A stretch of 6,789 bases of DNA from Actinomycetota bacterium (lineage in GTDB: Bacteria; Actinomycetota; Acidimicrobiia; Acidimicrobiales; AC-14): NCBI GenBank assembly GCA_020200615.1, contig JAIVIH010000278.1:1-6789 (forward strand). The letters are read 5' to 3'. A model generated the notes under the pieces. It saw only the letters and a list, made by a program, of their open reading frames with translations, was not told where the DNA came from and ran no database searches. The position numbers were made by a program, and so were the translations under genes. Shown piece after piece: positions 1 through 6,489 of the stretch; position 1 is the stretch's first letter; each line of letters starts with the position of its first letter.

Positions 1-434
1 CCTTCAAGACCATGCTGAAGCCCGCCGTCACCGTGCAGTACCCAAAGGAGAAGGAGGCGCCGCCCACCCGGGCCCGGGGCGTGATCGCCCTCAAGGAGGA
101 GAACTGCACGGTCTGCATGCTGTGCGCCCGGGAGTGCCCCGACTGGTGCATCTACATCGAGGGTCACAAGGAGAAGCGGCCTCCGCGTCGGGAGGGCGGC
201 AAGCCCCGCACGGTGAACGCCCTCGACCGCTTCGACATCGACTACGCCCTCTGTATGTACTGCGGCATCTGCGTCGAGGTGTGCCCCTTTGACGCCCTGT
301 TCTGGACGCCCGAGTACGAGTACTCGGAATCCCGCATCGCCGACCTCCTTCACGACAAGGACAAGCTGGGCGAGTGGATGGCCACCGTCCCCGAGCCGCC
401 GGCCCTGGAGGCCGGCGCTCAGAAGAAGAAGTAG
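1..434 (+). CDS. nuoI: NADH-quinone oxidoreductase subunit I (complex I 2x[4Fe-4S] ferredoxin-like subunit), 5'-partial
   Basis: NuoI is the peripheral-arm subunit that binds clusters N6a and N6b and passes electrons toward N2 and the quinone site. Two cysteine motifs are visible, numbered from the first in-window Met at base 12: Cys32, 35, 38, 42-Pro and Cys81, 84, 87, 91-Pro, both C-x2-C-x2-C-x3-C-P. This is the family's double ferredoxin fold. An extra Cys46 lies in the segment [11 protein letters not shown]. The Met at 12 is probably not the start. The frame is open to the window edge (first whole codon at base 3, reading F-K-T-M), and F-K-x-M followed by K-P-x-T-V-Q-Y-P matches the N-terminal helix that family members have before the first cluster. 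The gene therefore most likely begins upstream. The C-terminus is short and ends in a Lys tail. The stop is TAG at 432-434, with nuoJ following after 12 nt. Identity is seen in the motifs; the upstream start is inferred. Confidence 0.95.
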   Translation, partial: FKTMLKPAVTVQYPKEKEAPPTRARGVIALKEENCTVCMLCARECPDWCIYIEGHKEKRPPRREGGKPRTVNALDRFDIDYALCMYCGICVEVCPFDALFWTPEYEYSESRIADLLHDKDKLGEWMATVPEPPALEAGAQKKK

Positions 435-446
435 GTTCCAGCCGGC

Positions 447-938
447 GTGGTGGGGCAGAACATCGTCTTCGGGATTCTCTCGGTCGTGATGATCGCGGCC
501 GCCTTCCGTCTGGTGACCACCCAGAACGTCGTTCGCGCCGCCCTGTTCCTGGCCATCGTCCTGGCCGGAGCCGCCGGTCAGTTCCTGCTCCTGGCGGCCG
601 AGTTCGTCGCCTGGGTCCAGGTGCTGGTCTACATCGGCGCCATCGTGGTCCTGCTCCTGTTCGGCGTCATGCTCACGCGGGCCCCCATCGGCAAGGAGGC
701 CGACGTGGACAACGACCAGCGCTGGCTGGCGGCCCTCGTCGCCCTGTTCCTCCTCGGTGCCCTCGGGGCCGTGCTCAACGACGCCTTCGGTAGCCAGAAG
801 ATCGAGTTCGGCACCATCCAGCGGACGGCGTCGGTGAGCGACTCCATCTTCGGCCCCTACGTCATCCCCTTCGAGGTCGCCTCCATCCTCCTCCTCGCCG
901 CCCTCGTCGGCGCCGTCGCTATCGCCCGGAGGGACTGA
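447..938 (+). CDS. nuoJ: NADH-quinone oxidoreductase subunit J (membrane arm)
   Basis: NuoJ is a small membrane-arm subunit beside NuoK and NuoA (mitochondrial ND6 homologue). Its third helix takes part in coupling quinone reduction to proton pumping. The 163-residue product has five hydrophobic segments at about 5-23, 27-49, 52-77, 93-110 and 138-160. Segment 3 carries the family signature QVLVYIGAIVVLLLFGVMLT at about 58-77, with Tyr62 and Gly64 where E. coli NuoJ has Tyr59 and Gly61. The last segment begins PFEVASILLLAALVGAV, also typical. The start is GTG at 447; a second GTG follows at 450. Neither has a strong Shine-Dalgarno; only the purine-rich end of nuoI precedes it, so coupling to nuoI translation is likely. 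The protein lacks the long C-terminal extension that I recall in some actinobacterial NuoJ proteins. The stop is TGA at 936-938, followed directly by the unusually long spacer before nuoK. Confidence 0.95.
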   Translation: MVGQNIVFGILSVVMIAAAFRLVTTQNVVRAALFLAIVLAGAAGQFLLLAAEFVAWVQVLVYIGAIVVLLLFGVMLTRAPIGKEADVDNDQRWLAALVALFLLGALGAVLNDAFGSQKIEFGTIQRTASVSDSIFGPYVIPFEVASILLLAALVGAVAIARRD

Positions 939-1085
939 ATGACTTCGACTCGCAAGCAGAGCTTGCTCGCCGAGCTGAAAGGCGCTCCGGGCGCCCGGCA
1001 GAGCCGGATCGCCCTTTCGCCGTCTTTTCTTGGGGTGGCAGCCGGGTCGGCCGCCTGCGGCGGCGTGTGCGGCCGCCACCGATGA
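939..1085 (+). CDS. doubtful 48-codon ORF filling the nuoJ-nuoK gap
   Basis: An ATG abuts the nuoJ stop (TGA 936-938, ATG 939-941). The frame stays open for 48 codons to a TGA at 1083-1085, which touches the nuoK ribosome-binding site. The translation starts MTSTRKQSLLAELKGAPGA and ends in a Gly/Ala/Cys-rich tail with two Cys (residues 40 and 44). I recognise no family. There is no hydrophobic helix like those of complex I accessory subunits. About a fifth of the third codon positions are A or T, more than in the flanking genes. The same bases form several GC-rich inverted repeats, which argues that RNA structure, not protein, is what is kept. The neat fit between two nuo genes is the only positive evidence, so it is listed as a possibility. 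Confidence 0.15.
   Translation: MTSTRKQSLLAELKGAPGARQSRIALSPSFLGVAAGSAACGGVCGRHR
977..1031 (+). terminator. terminator- or attenuator-like stem with T-rich tail in the nuoJ-nuoK spacer
   Basis: Bases 977-984 (GAAAGGCG) pair with 1010-1018 (CGCCCTTTC) as an eight-pair stem with one bulged C. Inside lies a second perfect stem, CCGGC 995-999 with GCCGG 1003-1007, closed by an AGA loop. An alternative inner pairing is the palindrome CCGGGCGCCCGG at 987-998. Five bases past the outer stem is TCTTTTCTT (1023-1031), the most T-rich run nearby in otherwise GC-rich DNA. The arrangement resembles an intrinsic terminator or attenuator but has only a broken T tract some distance away. It could instead be an RNA-processing or stability hairpin that sets different levels of nuoA-J and nuoK-N. 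The pairing is read directly from the sequence; the function is inferred. Confidence 0.3.
1050..1077 (+). other. two mutually exclusive GC hairpins upstream of nuoK
   Basis: GCCGCC at 1050-1055, GGCGGC at 1059-1064 and GCCGCC at 1072-1077 share a middle arm. The middle arm can pair with the left copy (loop TGC) or with the right copy (loop of seven bases). The outer copies are a direct repeat, GGCCGCC at 1049-1055 and 1071-1077. The right-hand hairpin ends seven bases before the nuoK ribosome-binding site, so it could affect ribosome access. This is a switch-like geometry only; no ligand-binding core is recognisable. Confidence 0.3.
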
Positions 1086-1089
1086 GGAG
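1084..1089 (+). promoter_or_regulatory. ribosome-binding site of nuoK
   Basis: GAGGAG lies six bases before the nuoK ATG and is the clearest Shine-Dalgarno in the window. It fixes the nuoK start and overlaps the end of the doubtful 48-codon ORF. A strong independent site fits the fact that nuoK, set apart by the long spacer, cannot easily rely on ribosomes coming from nuoJ. Confidence 0.75.
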
Positions 1090-1095
1090 CCGTAG

Positions 1096-1395
1096 ATGTA
1101 CCTGAACCAGTTCCTGTTCCTGGCCGCGGTGTTGTTCGCCTTGGGCGTCTACGGGGTGCTGGCCCGCAAGAACGGCGTGCTCGTGCTCATGTCCATCGAG
1201 CTCATGCTCAACGCCGTCAACATCAACCTCATCGCCTTCGGCGCCTTCCGGGACAACGTCATCGGCCAGGTCTTCGCCCTGTTCGTCATCACCATCGCCG
1301 CCGCCGAGGTAGGGGTCGGGCTGGCCATCGTGCTCGTCATCTACCGCAACAAGTCCAGCATCGACATAGACCACGTAGATCTCATGAAGGGCTGA
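1096..1395 (+). CDS. nuoK: NADH-quinone oxidoreductase subunit K (membrane arm)
   Basis: NuoK (ND4L homologue) is a three-helix subunit related to MrpC that supplies conserved glutamates to the central hydrophilic axis of the membrane arm. The 99-residue length is normal for the family. Hydrophobic segments lie at about 3-22, 28-50 and 57-82. The two key acidic residues are present: Glu35 in [17 protein letters not shown] and Glu71 in [15 protein letters not shown], corresponding to E. coli Glu36 and Glu72. The ATG start is supported by GAGGAG six bases upstream. The C-terminal tail, [11 protein letters not shown], is hydrophilic. The stop is TGA at 1393-1395, and nuoL begins after three bases, so the two are probably translationally coupled. 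Nothing in the protein looks odd; the unusual feature is the long spacer before it. Confidence 0.97.
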   Translation: MYLNQFLFLAAVLFALGVYGVLARKNGVLVLMSIELMLNAVNINLIAFGAFRDNVIGQVFALFVITIAAAEVGVGLAIVLVIYRNKSSIDIDHVDLMKG

Positions 1396-1398
1396 CGG

Positions 1399-3432
1399 AT
1401 GTCGCCCTCGGTTCTCATGGCGGTGGCCGCGCCGGAAGCGCACGCCTCCGACCCGACGTTCCTGGCCAACGCCTGGCTCATCCCCCTCATCCCCGCGGTC
1501 GCCTTCTTCGTCATCCTCTTCTTCGGCAAGAAGATGCCCAAGAAGGGGGCCGAGATCGGGATCCTGGCCATCGGTGCCTCCACCGTGCTCGCCGTCCTGG
1601 CCGCCGTCCAATGGATCGGACTGGAGGCGCCCCGGCACCCGGTTCGCCACCACCTCACGTGGTTCCAGTTCGGAGAGCTGGAGATCGGCGCCGGGATCCA
1701 CGTCGACGGGCTCACGGTGATGATGCTTGTGGTCGTCACCTTCATCTCCTTGATGGTGCACGTGTACTCAACGGGCTACATGCACCAGGACCGCAGGTAC
1801 ACCTTCTTCTTCGCCGCCCTCTCCCTGTTCACCGCCTCCATGCTCACCCTGGTGGTGGCGGACAACACGCTCCAGCTCATGATCGGCTGGGAGCTGGTGG
1901 GCCTGTGCTCGTTCATGCTCATCGGCCACTGGTGGGAGGAACAGGCCAACTCCACGGCCGCCATCAAGGCCTTCCTCACCACCCGGACGGGTGACATCGG
2001 CCTCATGCTGGGCATCATCACCCTCTTCTTCGCCGCCGGTCAGAACTTCGACATCGAGAACCTCAACCGGATGGCCCTCGAGAACCAGATCGGTCATGGC
2101 GTGCTGCTGGTGGGCGCAGCCCTGCTCTTCCTCGGGGTCATGGGCAAGAGCGCCCAGTTCCCGCTCCACGTGTGGCTGCCGGACGCCATGGCCGGCCCCA
2201 CGCCCGTATCGGCCCTGATCCACGCCGCCACCATGGTCGTCGCCGGGGTGTACCTGGTGGCCCGCCTCTACGGGGTCTTCTGGGAAGGGTTCTCCATCGA
2301 GGCCGGCGGGATCAACCTCGTCGCCGTGATCGGCGGAATCACCGTGCTCATCGCCGCCGCCCTGGCCTTTGTGCAGGACGACGTCAAGAAGGTGCTGGCC
2401 TACTCCACGATCAGCCAGCTGGGCTACATGGTCATGGCCCTGGGCGTGGGGGCCTGGACCGCCGCCGTCTTCCACCTCTTCACCCACGCCTTCTTCAAGG
2501 CTCTCCTCTTCCTGGGCTCGGGCTCGCTCATCCACGCCGTCCACTCCAACAACATGAGTGACATGGGTGGCATGCGAAGACACATGCCCACCACGTTCTG
2601 GACGTTCGTCGTGGGCTCCGTGGCCCTGGCCGGCATCCCGCCCCTGGCCGGCTTCTGGTCGAAGGACGAGATCCTCAACGGCGCGCTCGAGAACCACTAC
2701 ACGTTGTTCCTGGTCGTGGGTCTGGTGGGAGCGTTCATGACCGCGGCCTACATGACCCGGGCCAACTACCTGATCTTCGGCGGCGAATACCGGGGGCACG
2801 CCCATCCCCACGAGTCGCCGCCCTCCATGGCCTGGCCCCTGCGCATCCTGGCCGTCTTCTCAGTCTTCGTGGGCCTGGCCAACGCCCCCGGCATCGAGAA
2901 GTTCAACGAGTGGGTGCTGTTCGAGATCGAGGGGGTTCCCGAGTTCCTGCACCACCACGCCTTCAACCCCGGCCTAGCCGCCCTCTCCACCCTGGTGGCG
3001 CTCCTCGGGGTCGGTGCGGCCGCCGGCTACTACCTCCGCAACACCTGGCCCAAGGGCTTCGCCGAGCGAAGCAGCTTGGCCCGCAACGGCCACCGCATCC
3101 TGGTGAACAAGTACTACCTCGACGCCCTGTTCGTGGACGGGATCGTCCGCAGCATCCAGTATCCGATCGCCCGACTGGCGTACTGGATCAACCAGAAGGT
3201 CATCGACGGTGTGATCAACGGCGTCGGAATCGGAGCTCGGCGGGTGGCGGGGGTCACCTACGACGTCATCGATCAAAAGGTGATCGACGGTGCCGTGCAC
3301 GGCGCCGGGCTCTCTGCCGAAGGCGGGGGCATCCTCCTCCGCCAGACCCAGTCCGGCCGGGTTCAGCAGTACGCCGCGTACCTGTTCGGCGCCTCCGCCC
3401 TGGTGGCGCTGGTGCTCGTGTTCGTCACCTAG
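1399..3432 (+). CDS. nuoL: NADH-quinone oxidoreductase subunit L (distal antiporter-like proton pump)
   Basis: NuoL (ND5/MrpA-like) is the distal pumping subunit and carries the long lateral helix that lies along NuoM and NuoN. The 677-residue protein is longer than the roughly 610 of E. coli. Functional residues are visible: Glu165 in GWELVGLCSFMLIG, Asp199 in TRTGDIGL, Lys250 in GVMGKSAQFPLHVWLPDA, His275 in SALIHAATMV, Lys330/Lys331 in DDVKKVLAYSTISQLGYM, Lys367 in THAFFKALLFLGSGS, and Lys422-Asp423 in GFWSKDEIL. These match E. coli Glu144, Lys229, Lys399 and their neighbours. The N-terminal 23 residues before the first helix are Ala-rich. The ATG at 1399 has GAAGGG seven bases upstream; an ATG at 1417 is a weaker alternative. 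After the helix at about 521-547 comes a lateral region (548-655) with a duplicated QKVIDG segment, then the anchor helix at 656-676. nuoM follows after 28 nt. Confidence 0.97.
   Translation: MSPSVLMAVAAPEAHASDPTFLANAWLIPLIPAVAFFVILFFGKKMPKKGAEIGILAIGASTVLAVLAAVQWIGLEAPRHPVRHHLTWFQFGELEIGAGIHVDGLTVMMLVVVTFISLMVHVYSTGYMHQDRRYTFFFAALSLFTASMLTLVVADNTLQLMIGWELVGLCSFMLIGHWWEEQANSTAAIKAFLTTRTGDIGLMLGIITLFFAAGQNFDIENLNRMALENQIGHGVLLVGAALLFLGVMGKSAQFPLHVWLPDAMAGPTPVSALIHAATMVVAGVYLVARLYGVFWEGFSIEAGGINLVAVIGGITVLIAAALAFVQDDVKKVLAYSTISQLGYMVMALGVGAWTAAVFHLFTHAFFKALLFLGSGSLIHAVHSNNMSDMGGMRRHMPTTFWTFVVGSVALAGIPPLAGFWSKDEILNGALENHYTLFLVVGLVGAFMTAAYMTRANYLIFGGEYRGHAHPHESPPSMAWPLRILAVFSVFVGLANAPGIEKFNEWVLFEIEGVPEFLHHHAFNPGLAALSTLVALLGVGAAAGYYLRNTWPKGFAERSSLARNGHRILVNKYYLDALFVDGIVRSIQYPIARLAYWINQKVIDGVINGVGIGARRVAGVTYDVIDQKVIDGAVHGAGLSAEGGGILLRQTQSGRVQQYAAYLFGASALVALVLVFVT
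3187..3309 (+). repeat. internal protein-level repeat in the NuoL lateral-helix region
   Basis: NuoL residues 597-610 (INQKVIDGVINGVG) and 624-637 (IDQKVIDGAVHGAG) share 9 of 14 positions at an offset of 27 residues. Synonymous differences (CAG/CAA, GTC/GTG) show it is not a fresh DNA duplication. It lies between the last two transmembrane helices, where the amphipathic lateral helix is expected. From memory, many NuoL proteins have a single V-D/I-D-G segment here, so this looks like an old duplication that lengthens the arm. Confidence 0.6.
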
Positions 3433-3460
3433 AAGTGGGAGCCGAAAGCGTGTCCACGCG

Positions 3461-4987
3461 ATGAAGAACTGGGCCCTCAGTCTGGCCATCTTCCTGCCTG
3501 CCATCGGTGCCGTAGCGGTCGGGCTGATCCCCAAGGCCAAGGAGAACATGCTCAAGGGCACCGCCCTGCTGTTTGCCCTGGCGACCACCGGGGTCGGCGC
3601 CTACATCCTCGCCACCTTCGACTACGGCAACTCCGATCAGCTCCAGTTCAGCACCGACCGGTCCTGGATCGACGTCATCAACAGCCGGTACCACGTCGGG
3701 ATCGACGGCATCTCCCTGCCGCTGCTGGCGCTTTCGATCGGCATCACCCTGCTGTGCGTCATCTACTCCTGGGACCACTTCCCCGAGCCGCACAACCCCA
3801 AGGCTTTCCTCATCCTCATGCTCGTGCTGGAGACGGGCATGAACGGCACGTTCGCCGCTCAGGACCTCATCCTCTTCTTCGTCTTCTTCGAGCTGGTCCT
3901 CCTGCCCATGTACTTCATGATCGGTGTCTGGGGCGGACCCAACCGCCAGTACGCGGCCATCAAGTTCTTCCTGTACACCCTGTTCGGGTCGGCGCTGATG
4001 ATCCTCAGCTTCCTCGCCCTGTACTTCAAGGGCGGGGAGACGTTCGACATCCCCGAGCTGATCGCCTCGGGGTCGGCCATCACGCGCGGCACCCAGATCC
4101 TGATCTTCGCCGGCCTGTTCATGGGCTTCGCCATCAAGGTGCCCATGTTCCCGTTCCACACCTGGCTGCCGGACGCCCACACCGAGGCCCCCACCGTCGG
4201 CTCCGTGATTCTGGCCGCCGTCCTCCTGAAGCTGGGCACCTACGGCTTCATCCGGGTCGCTATCCCCATCCTCCCCGAGGCGGCGCGGGCGTGGGCCCCC
4301 TGGATCGGCCTCCTGGCCGTCATCGGGATCATCTACGGGGCGCTGGCGTGCTTGGCCCAGAAGGACATGAAACGGCTGATCGCCTTTTCGTCGGTGGCCC
4401 ACATGGGTTTCGTGATGCTGGGCATCTCCACCCTGACGTCCTTCGGCATCAACGCCGCCGTCTTCGGCATGGTCGCCCACGGGCTGATCACGGGGATGCT
4501 GTTCTTCCTCGCCGGTTCGATCCAGGAGCGGTTCGGCACCCGTGAGCTGTCGCGCCTGGGCGGGCTGCTGATCCAGGCGCCCCGGATGGGCTGGATCCTC
4601 GGGTTCTGCGCTTTCGCCTCGCTTGGCTTGCCCGGCCTGGCCGGCTTCTGGGGGGAGTTCCCGGCCATCTTGTCCGCCTACCAGCCGGCCGACGGGCTGC
4701 AGGTGGCCCTCTTCCGCACGTACATGGTCGTCGCCGCCGTCGGAACCGTCTTCGCCGCCGGCTACCTGCTCTGGATGCTCCAGCGGGTGGCGTTCGGCAC
4801 GGTCAAGACCGAATTCGAGAATTCCCACATCCACGACGTGCACATGCCCGAGTACATCGCCTGGGTCCCGCTGCTCATCCTGATCCTCGTCCTCGGGATC
4901 TTCCCCGGATTGCTGTTCGAGGTGACCGACGGCGCGGTGAACCTGGTGACCCGCGGCGTCGGGGCCCTGGCCGCCGGGAGCGGGTAG
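3461..4987 (+). CDS. nuoM: NADH-quinone oxidoreductase subunit M (antiporter-like proton pump)
   Basis: NuoM (ND4/MrpD-like) is the middle-distal pumping subunit of the membrane arm, with about 14 transmembrane helices. The 508-residue length matches the family. Key residues are Glu144 in FFVFFELVLLPMYFMIG, Lys226 in FAIKVPMFPFHTWLPDAHTE, Lys257 in AAVLLKLGTYGFIR, His314 in SSVAHMGFVMLG, His340 in MVAHGLITGMLFFLAGS, and Glu399 in GLPGLAGFWGEF. They line up with E. coli Glu144, Lys234, Lys265 and Glu407, a complete proton path. The start is the ATG at 3461, giving the typical hydrophobic N-terminus MKNWALSLAIFLPAIGAVAV. The frame is open 171 bases further upstream inside nuoL, but that extension reads as Ser/Arg/Pro-rich out-of-frame NuoL sequence and is rejected. 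The Shine-Dalgarno is weak (GTGGGAG at 3435-3441, too far; GAAAG at 3444-3448). The stop is TAG at 4985-4987, with nuoN after 7 nt. Confidence 0.97.
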   Translation: MKNWALSLAIFLPAIGAVAVGLIPKAKENMLKGTALLFALATTGVGAYILATFDYGNSDQLQFSTDRSWIDVINSRYHVGIDGISLPLLALSIGITLLCVIYSWDHFPEPHNPKAFLILMLVLETGMNGTFAAQDLILFFVFFELVLLPMYFMIGVWGGPNRQYAAIKFFLYTLFGSALMILSFLALYFKGGETFDIPELIASGSAITRGTQILIFAGLFMGFAIKVPMFPFHTWLPDAHTEAPTVGSVILAAVLLKLGTYGFIRVAIPILPEAARAWAPWIGLLAVIGIIYGALACLAQKDMKRLIAFSSVAHMGFVMLGISTLTSFGINAAVFGMVAHGLITGMLFFLAGSIQERFGTRELSRLGGLLIQAPRMGWILGFCAFASLGLPGLAGFWGEFPAILSAYQPADGLQVALFRTYMVVAAVGTVFAAGYLLWMLQRVAFGTVKTEFENSHIHDVHMPEYIAWVPLLILILVLGIFPGLLFEVTDGAVNLVTRGVGALAAGSG

Positions 4988-4994
4988 GCCAAAC

Positions 4995-6485
4995 GTGCTC
5001 CTCGGCTTCACCACTCCCCAACTCGACTACCACGGCCTGGCGCCAGAGATCGTCCTCGTCGCCGCCCTGAGCCTGGTCTTGCTGGCCGACCTCGTCTTCG
5101 ACGTCGACCGCAAGTGGATCGTCGGCAACCTGGCCAGCTTCGGCCTGTTGGCCGCCCTCGTGCCCGTCATCTCCCTGGCCCTGTTCGGGGACGAGAGCCG
5201 GTCCATGGTGGGCGGGGCCTACGTGGTCGACCAGTTCTCCCTCGTCCTCAAGGGCCTGTTCCTCGTGAGCGGGTACGTGATCCTGCTCCTGTCCTCCCGC
5301 TACGTGGAGGAGGGGGACTACTACGAGGGCGAGTACTACTTCCTCATCCTCTGCTCGGTCGTGGGAATGATGATCATGGCCTCGTCCCGAGACCTCATCA
5401 CCATCTTCGTGGCCCTCGAGACCCTGTCCATCCCCGGCTATCTCCTCGCCGGCTGGCGGAAACGAGACCTCCGGAGCAACGAGGCGTCGCTCAAGTACTA
5501 CCTGCTGGGAGTGCTGGCCTCGGCCGTGATGCTGTACGGCATGTCCCTCGTCTACGGCTACACGGGCACCACCGTGCTTGCCGACATCGGCGATCAGGTG
5601 GCGGGGTCTGTGGCCGCTCAGCCGCTGGTCTCCGTGGCCATCTTCTTCATCATCGTGGGCTTCGCCTTCAAGGTGTCCGCCGTCCCCTTCCACTTCTGGG
5701 CCCCGGACACGTACGAAGGGTCCCCCACCCCCGTCACCGCTTTCCTGTCGGTCGCCTCCAAGACCGGAGGGTTCGTCGCCCTCTTCCAGCTGATCTACAT
5801 CGGCTTCTTCGGCCGTGATGACGTGTGGGCCCCGATCTTCTGGGTCCTGGCCGCCCTGACCATGACCGTGGGCAACCTCATCGCCCTCCGCCAGACGAAC
5901 ATCGTGCGCCTGCTGGCCTACTCGTCCATCGCCCAGGCCGGGTACATCCTCGTGCCCTTTGCCGTGGCCGGCACCAACGCCGAGGCGGCCCGCACCTCGT
6001 TCACCGCCTCGGTCGTTTACCTGCTGGTGTACGCGGCCATGAACCTCGGTGCTTTTGCGGTGGTGATTGCCGTCGCCCGCAAGACCCGATCAGGGGAGAT
6101 CTCCTCCTACGGCGGGTTGTTCGAGTACGCACCTGGCCTCGCGGTGCTCATGTCGATCTTCTTGTTCTCACTGGCCGGCATCCCACCCCTAGCCGGTGCG
6201 TGGGCCAAGATCTTCGTCTTCCGGTCCGTGATCGACGCCGGCACGGGCTGGGCCATCGCCCTCGGGGTCATCGCCGCCGTCAACTCCGTGATCGCTCTCT
6301 TCTACTACGCGGCCATCGCCAAGGAGATGTGGATGAACCCCGTCCCCGAGGACGACCGGACCCCAATTCGGGTGCCCACGTCGCTGACGGCGGCCATGGG
6401 GATCACGGTGGCGGTGGTGGTCGCCGCCGGCATCTGGCCGCAATCCATCGCCCGCTTGGGCGACCTCGCCACCTTCGTCCGCTAA
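4995..6485 (+). CDS. nuoN: NADH-quinone oxidoreductase subunit N (antiporter-like proton pump)
   Basis: NuoN (ND2 homologue) is the antiporter-like subunit nearest the NuoJ/K unit. The 496-residue product has about 14 hydrophobic helices, normal for bacteria. Key residues are Glu142 in VALETLSIPGYLLAG, Lys226 in GFAFKVSAVPFHFWAPDTYE, Lys256 in LSVASKTGGFVALF, and Lys405 in LAGIPPLAGAWAKIFVF. They correspond to E. coli Glu133, Lys217, Lys247 and Lys395. TM12 reads GAWAK where, as I recall, many members have G-F-x-x-K, a mild variant with the lysine kept. The start is GTG at 4995. Upstream GGTAGG (4983-4988) overlaps the nuoM stop and is a weak ribosome-binding site, so coupling to nuoM is likely. 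The stop is TAA at 6483-6485. Only four bases separate it from the next gene and no terminator is visible, so transcription probably continues into the methyltransferase. Confidence 0.97.
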   Translation: MLLGFTTPQLDYHGLAPEIVLVAALSLVLLADLVFDVDRKWIVGNLASFGLLAALVPVISLALFGDESRSMVGGAYVVDQFSLVLKGLFLVSGYVILLLSSRYVEEGDYYEGEYYFLILCSVVGMMIMASSRDLITIFVALETLSIPGYLLAGWRKRDLRSNEASLKYYLLGVLASAVMLYGMSLVYGYTGTTVLADIGDQVAGSVAAQPLVSVAIFFIIVGFAFKVSAVPFHFWAPDTYEGSPTPVTAFLSVASKTGGFVALFQLIYIGFFGRDDVWAPIFWVLAALTMTVGNLIALRQTNIVRLLAYSSIAQAGYILVPFAVAGTNAEAARTSFTASVVYLLVYAAMNLGAFAVVIAVARKTRSGEISSYGGLFEYAPGLAVLMSIFLFSLAGIPPLAGAWAKIFVFRSVIDAGTGWAIALGVIAAVNSVIALFYYAAIAKEMWMNPVPEDDRTPIRVPTSLTAAMGITVAVVVAAGIWPQSIARLGDLATFVR

Positions 6486-6489
6486 CCCT

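Noticed and set aside
1399..1467. Ala-rich N-terminus of NuoL as a cleavable signal peptide
   Set aside because: The first 23 residues lack a basic start plus a long hydrophobic core and are followed by an ordinary first transmembrane helix. A Shine-Dalgarno at the right distance supports the ATG at 1399 as a simple start.
2791..2818. His-rich loop GHAHPHESPP in NuoL as a possible metal site
   Set aside because: A His-rich HESP loop at this place is, as I recall, common in NuoL proteins, so it is not a special feature of this gene.
3290..3460. 57-codon upstream extension of nuoM overlapping nuoL
   Set aside because: The extension is Ser/Pro/Arg/Cys-rich out-of-frame NuoL sequence. Homology of NuoM begins at the hydrophobic N-terminus from the ATG at 3461.
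3450..3464. Tiny GTG-to-TGA reading frame ending in the ATGA that overlaps the nuoM start, as a possible coupling cistron
   Set aside because: It is only four codons long and is the tail of a frame left open inside nuoL. It has no ribosome-binding site of its own and is most simply chance.
3629..3640. Search for CRISPR, tRNA, rRNA or transposon signatures across the window
   Set aside because: No regularly spaced direct repeats, tRNA-like cloverleaf, rRNA motif, transposase motif or terminal inverted repeats were seen anywhere; the given position is only a placeholder within nuoM.
3425..5014. Very long antisense ORF (529 codons) opposite nuoM
   Set aside because: Its product is dominated by Gly, Asp, Glu, Gln and His, as expected when the complement of GC-rich hydrophobic-protein codons is read. 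It exactly shadows nuoM and shows no family motif. The same applies to the long antisense frames at 919-1761, 1768-2811 and 4875-5693.
6486..6489. Possible end of the operon after nuoN
   Set aside because: Only four bases separate the nuoN stop from the methyltransferase TTG and no hairpin with a T run is present, so there is no support for a terminator here.
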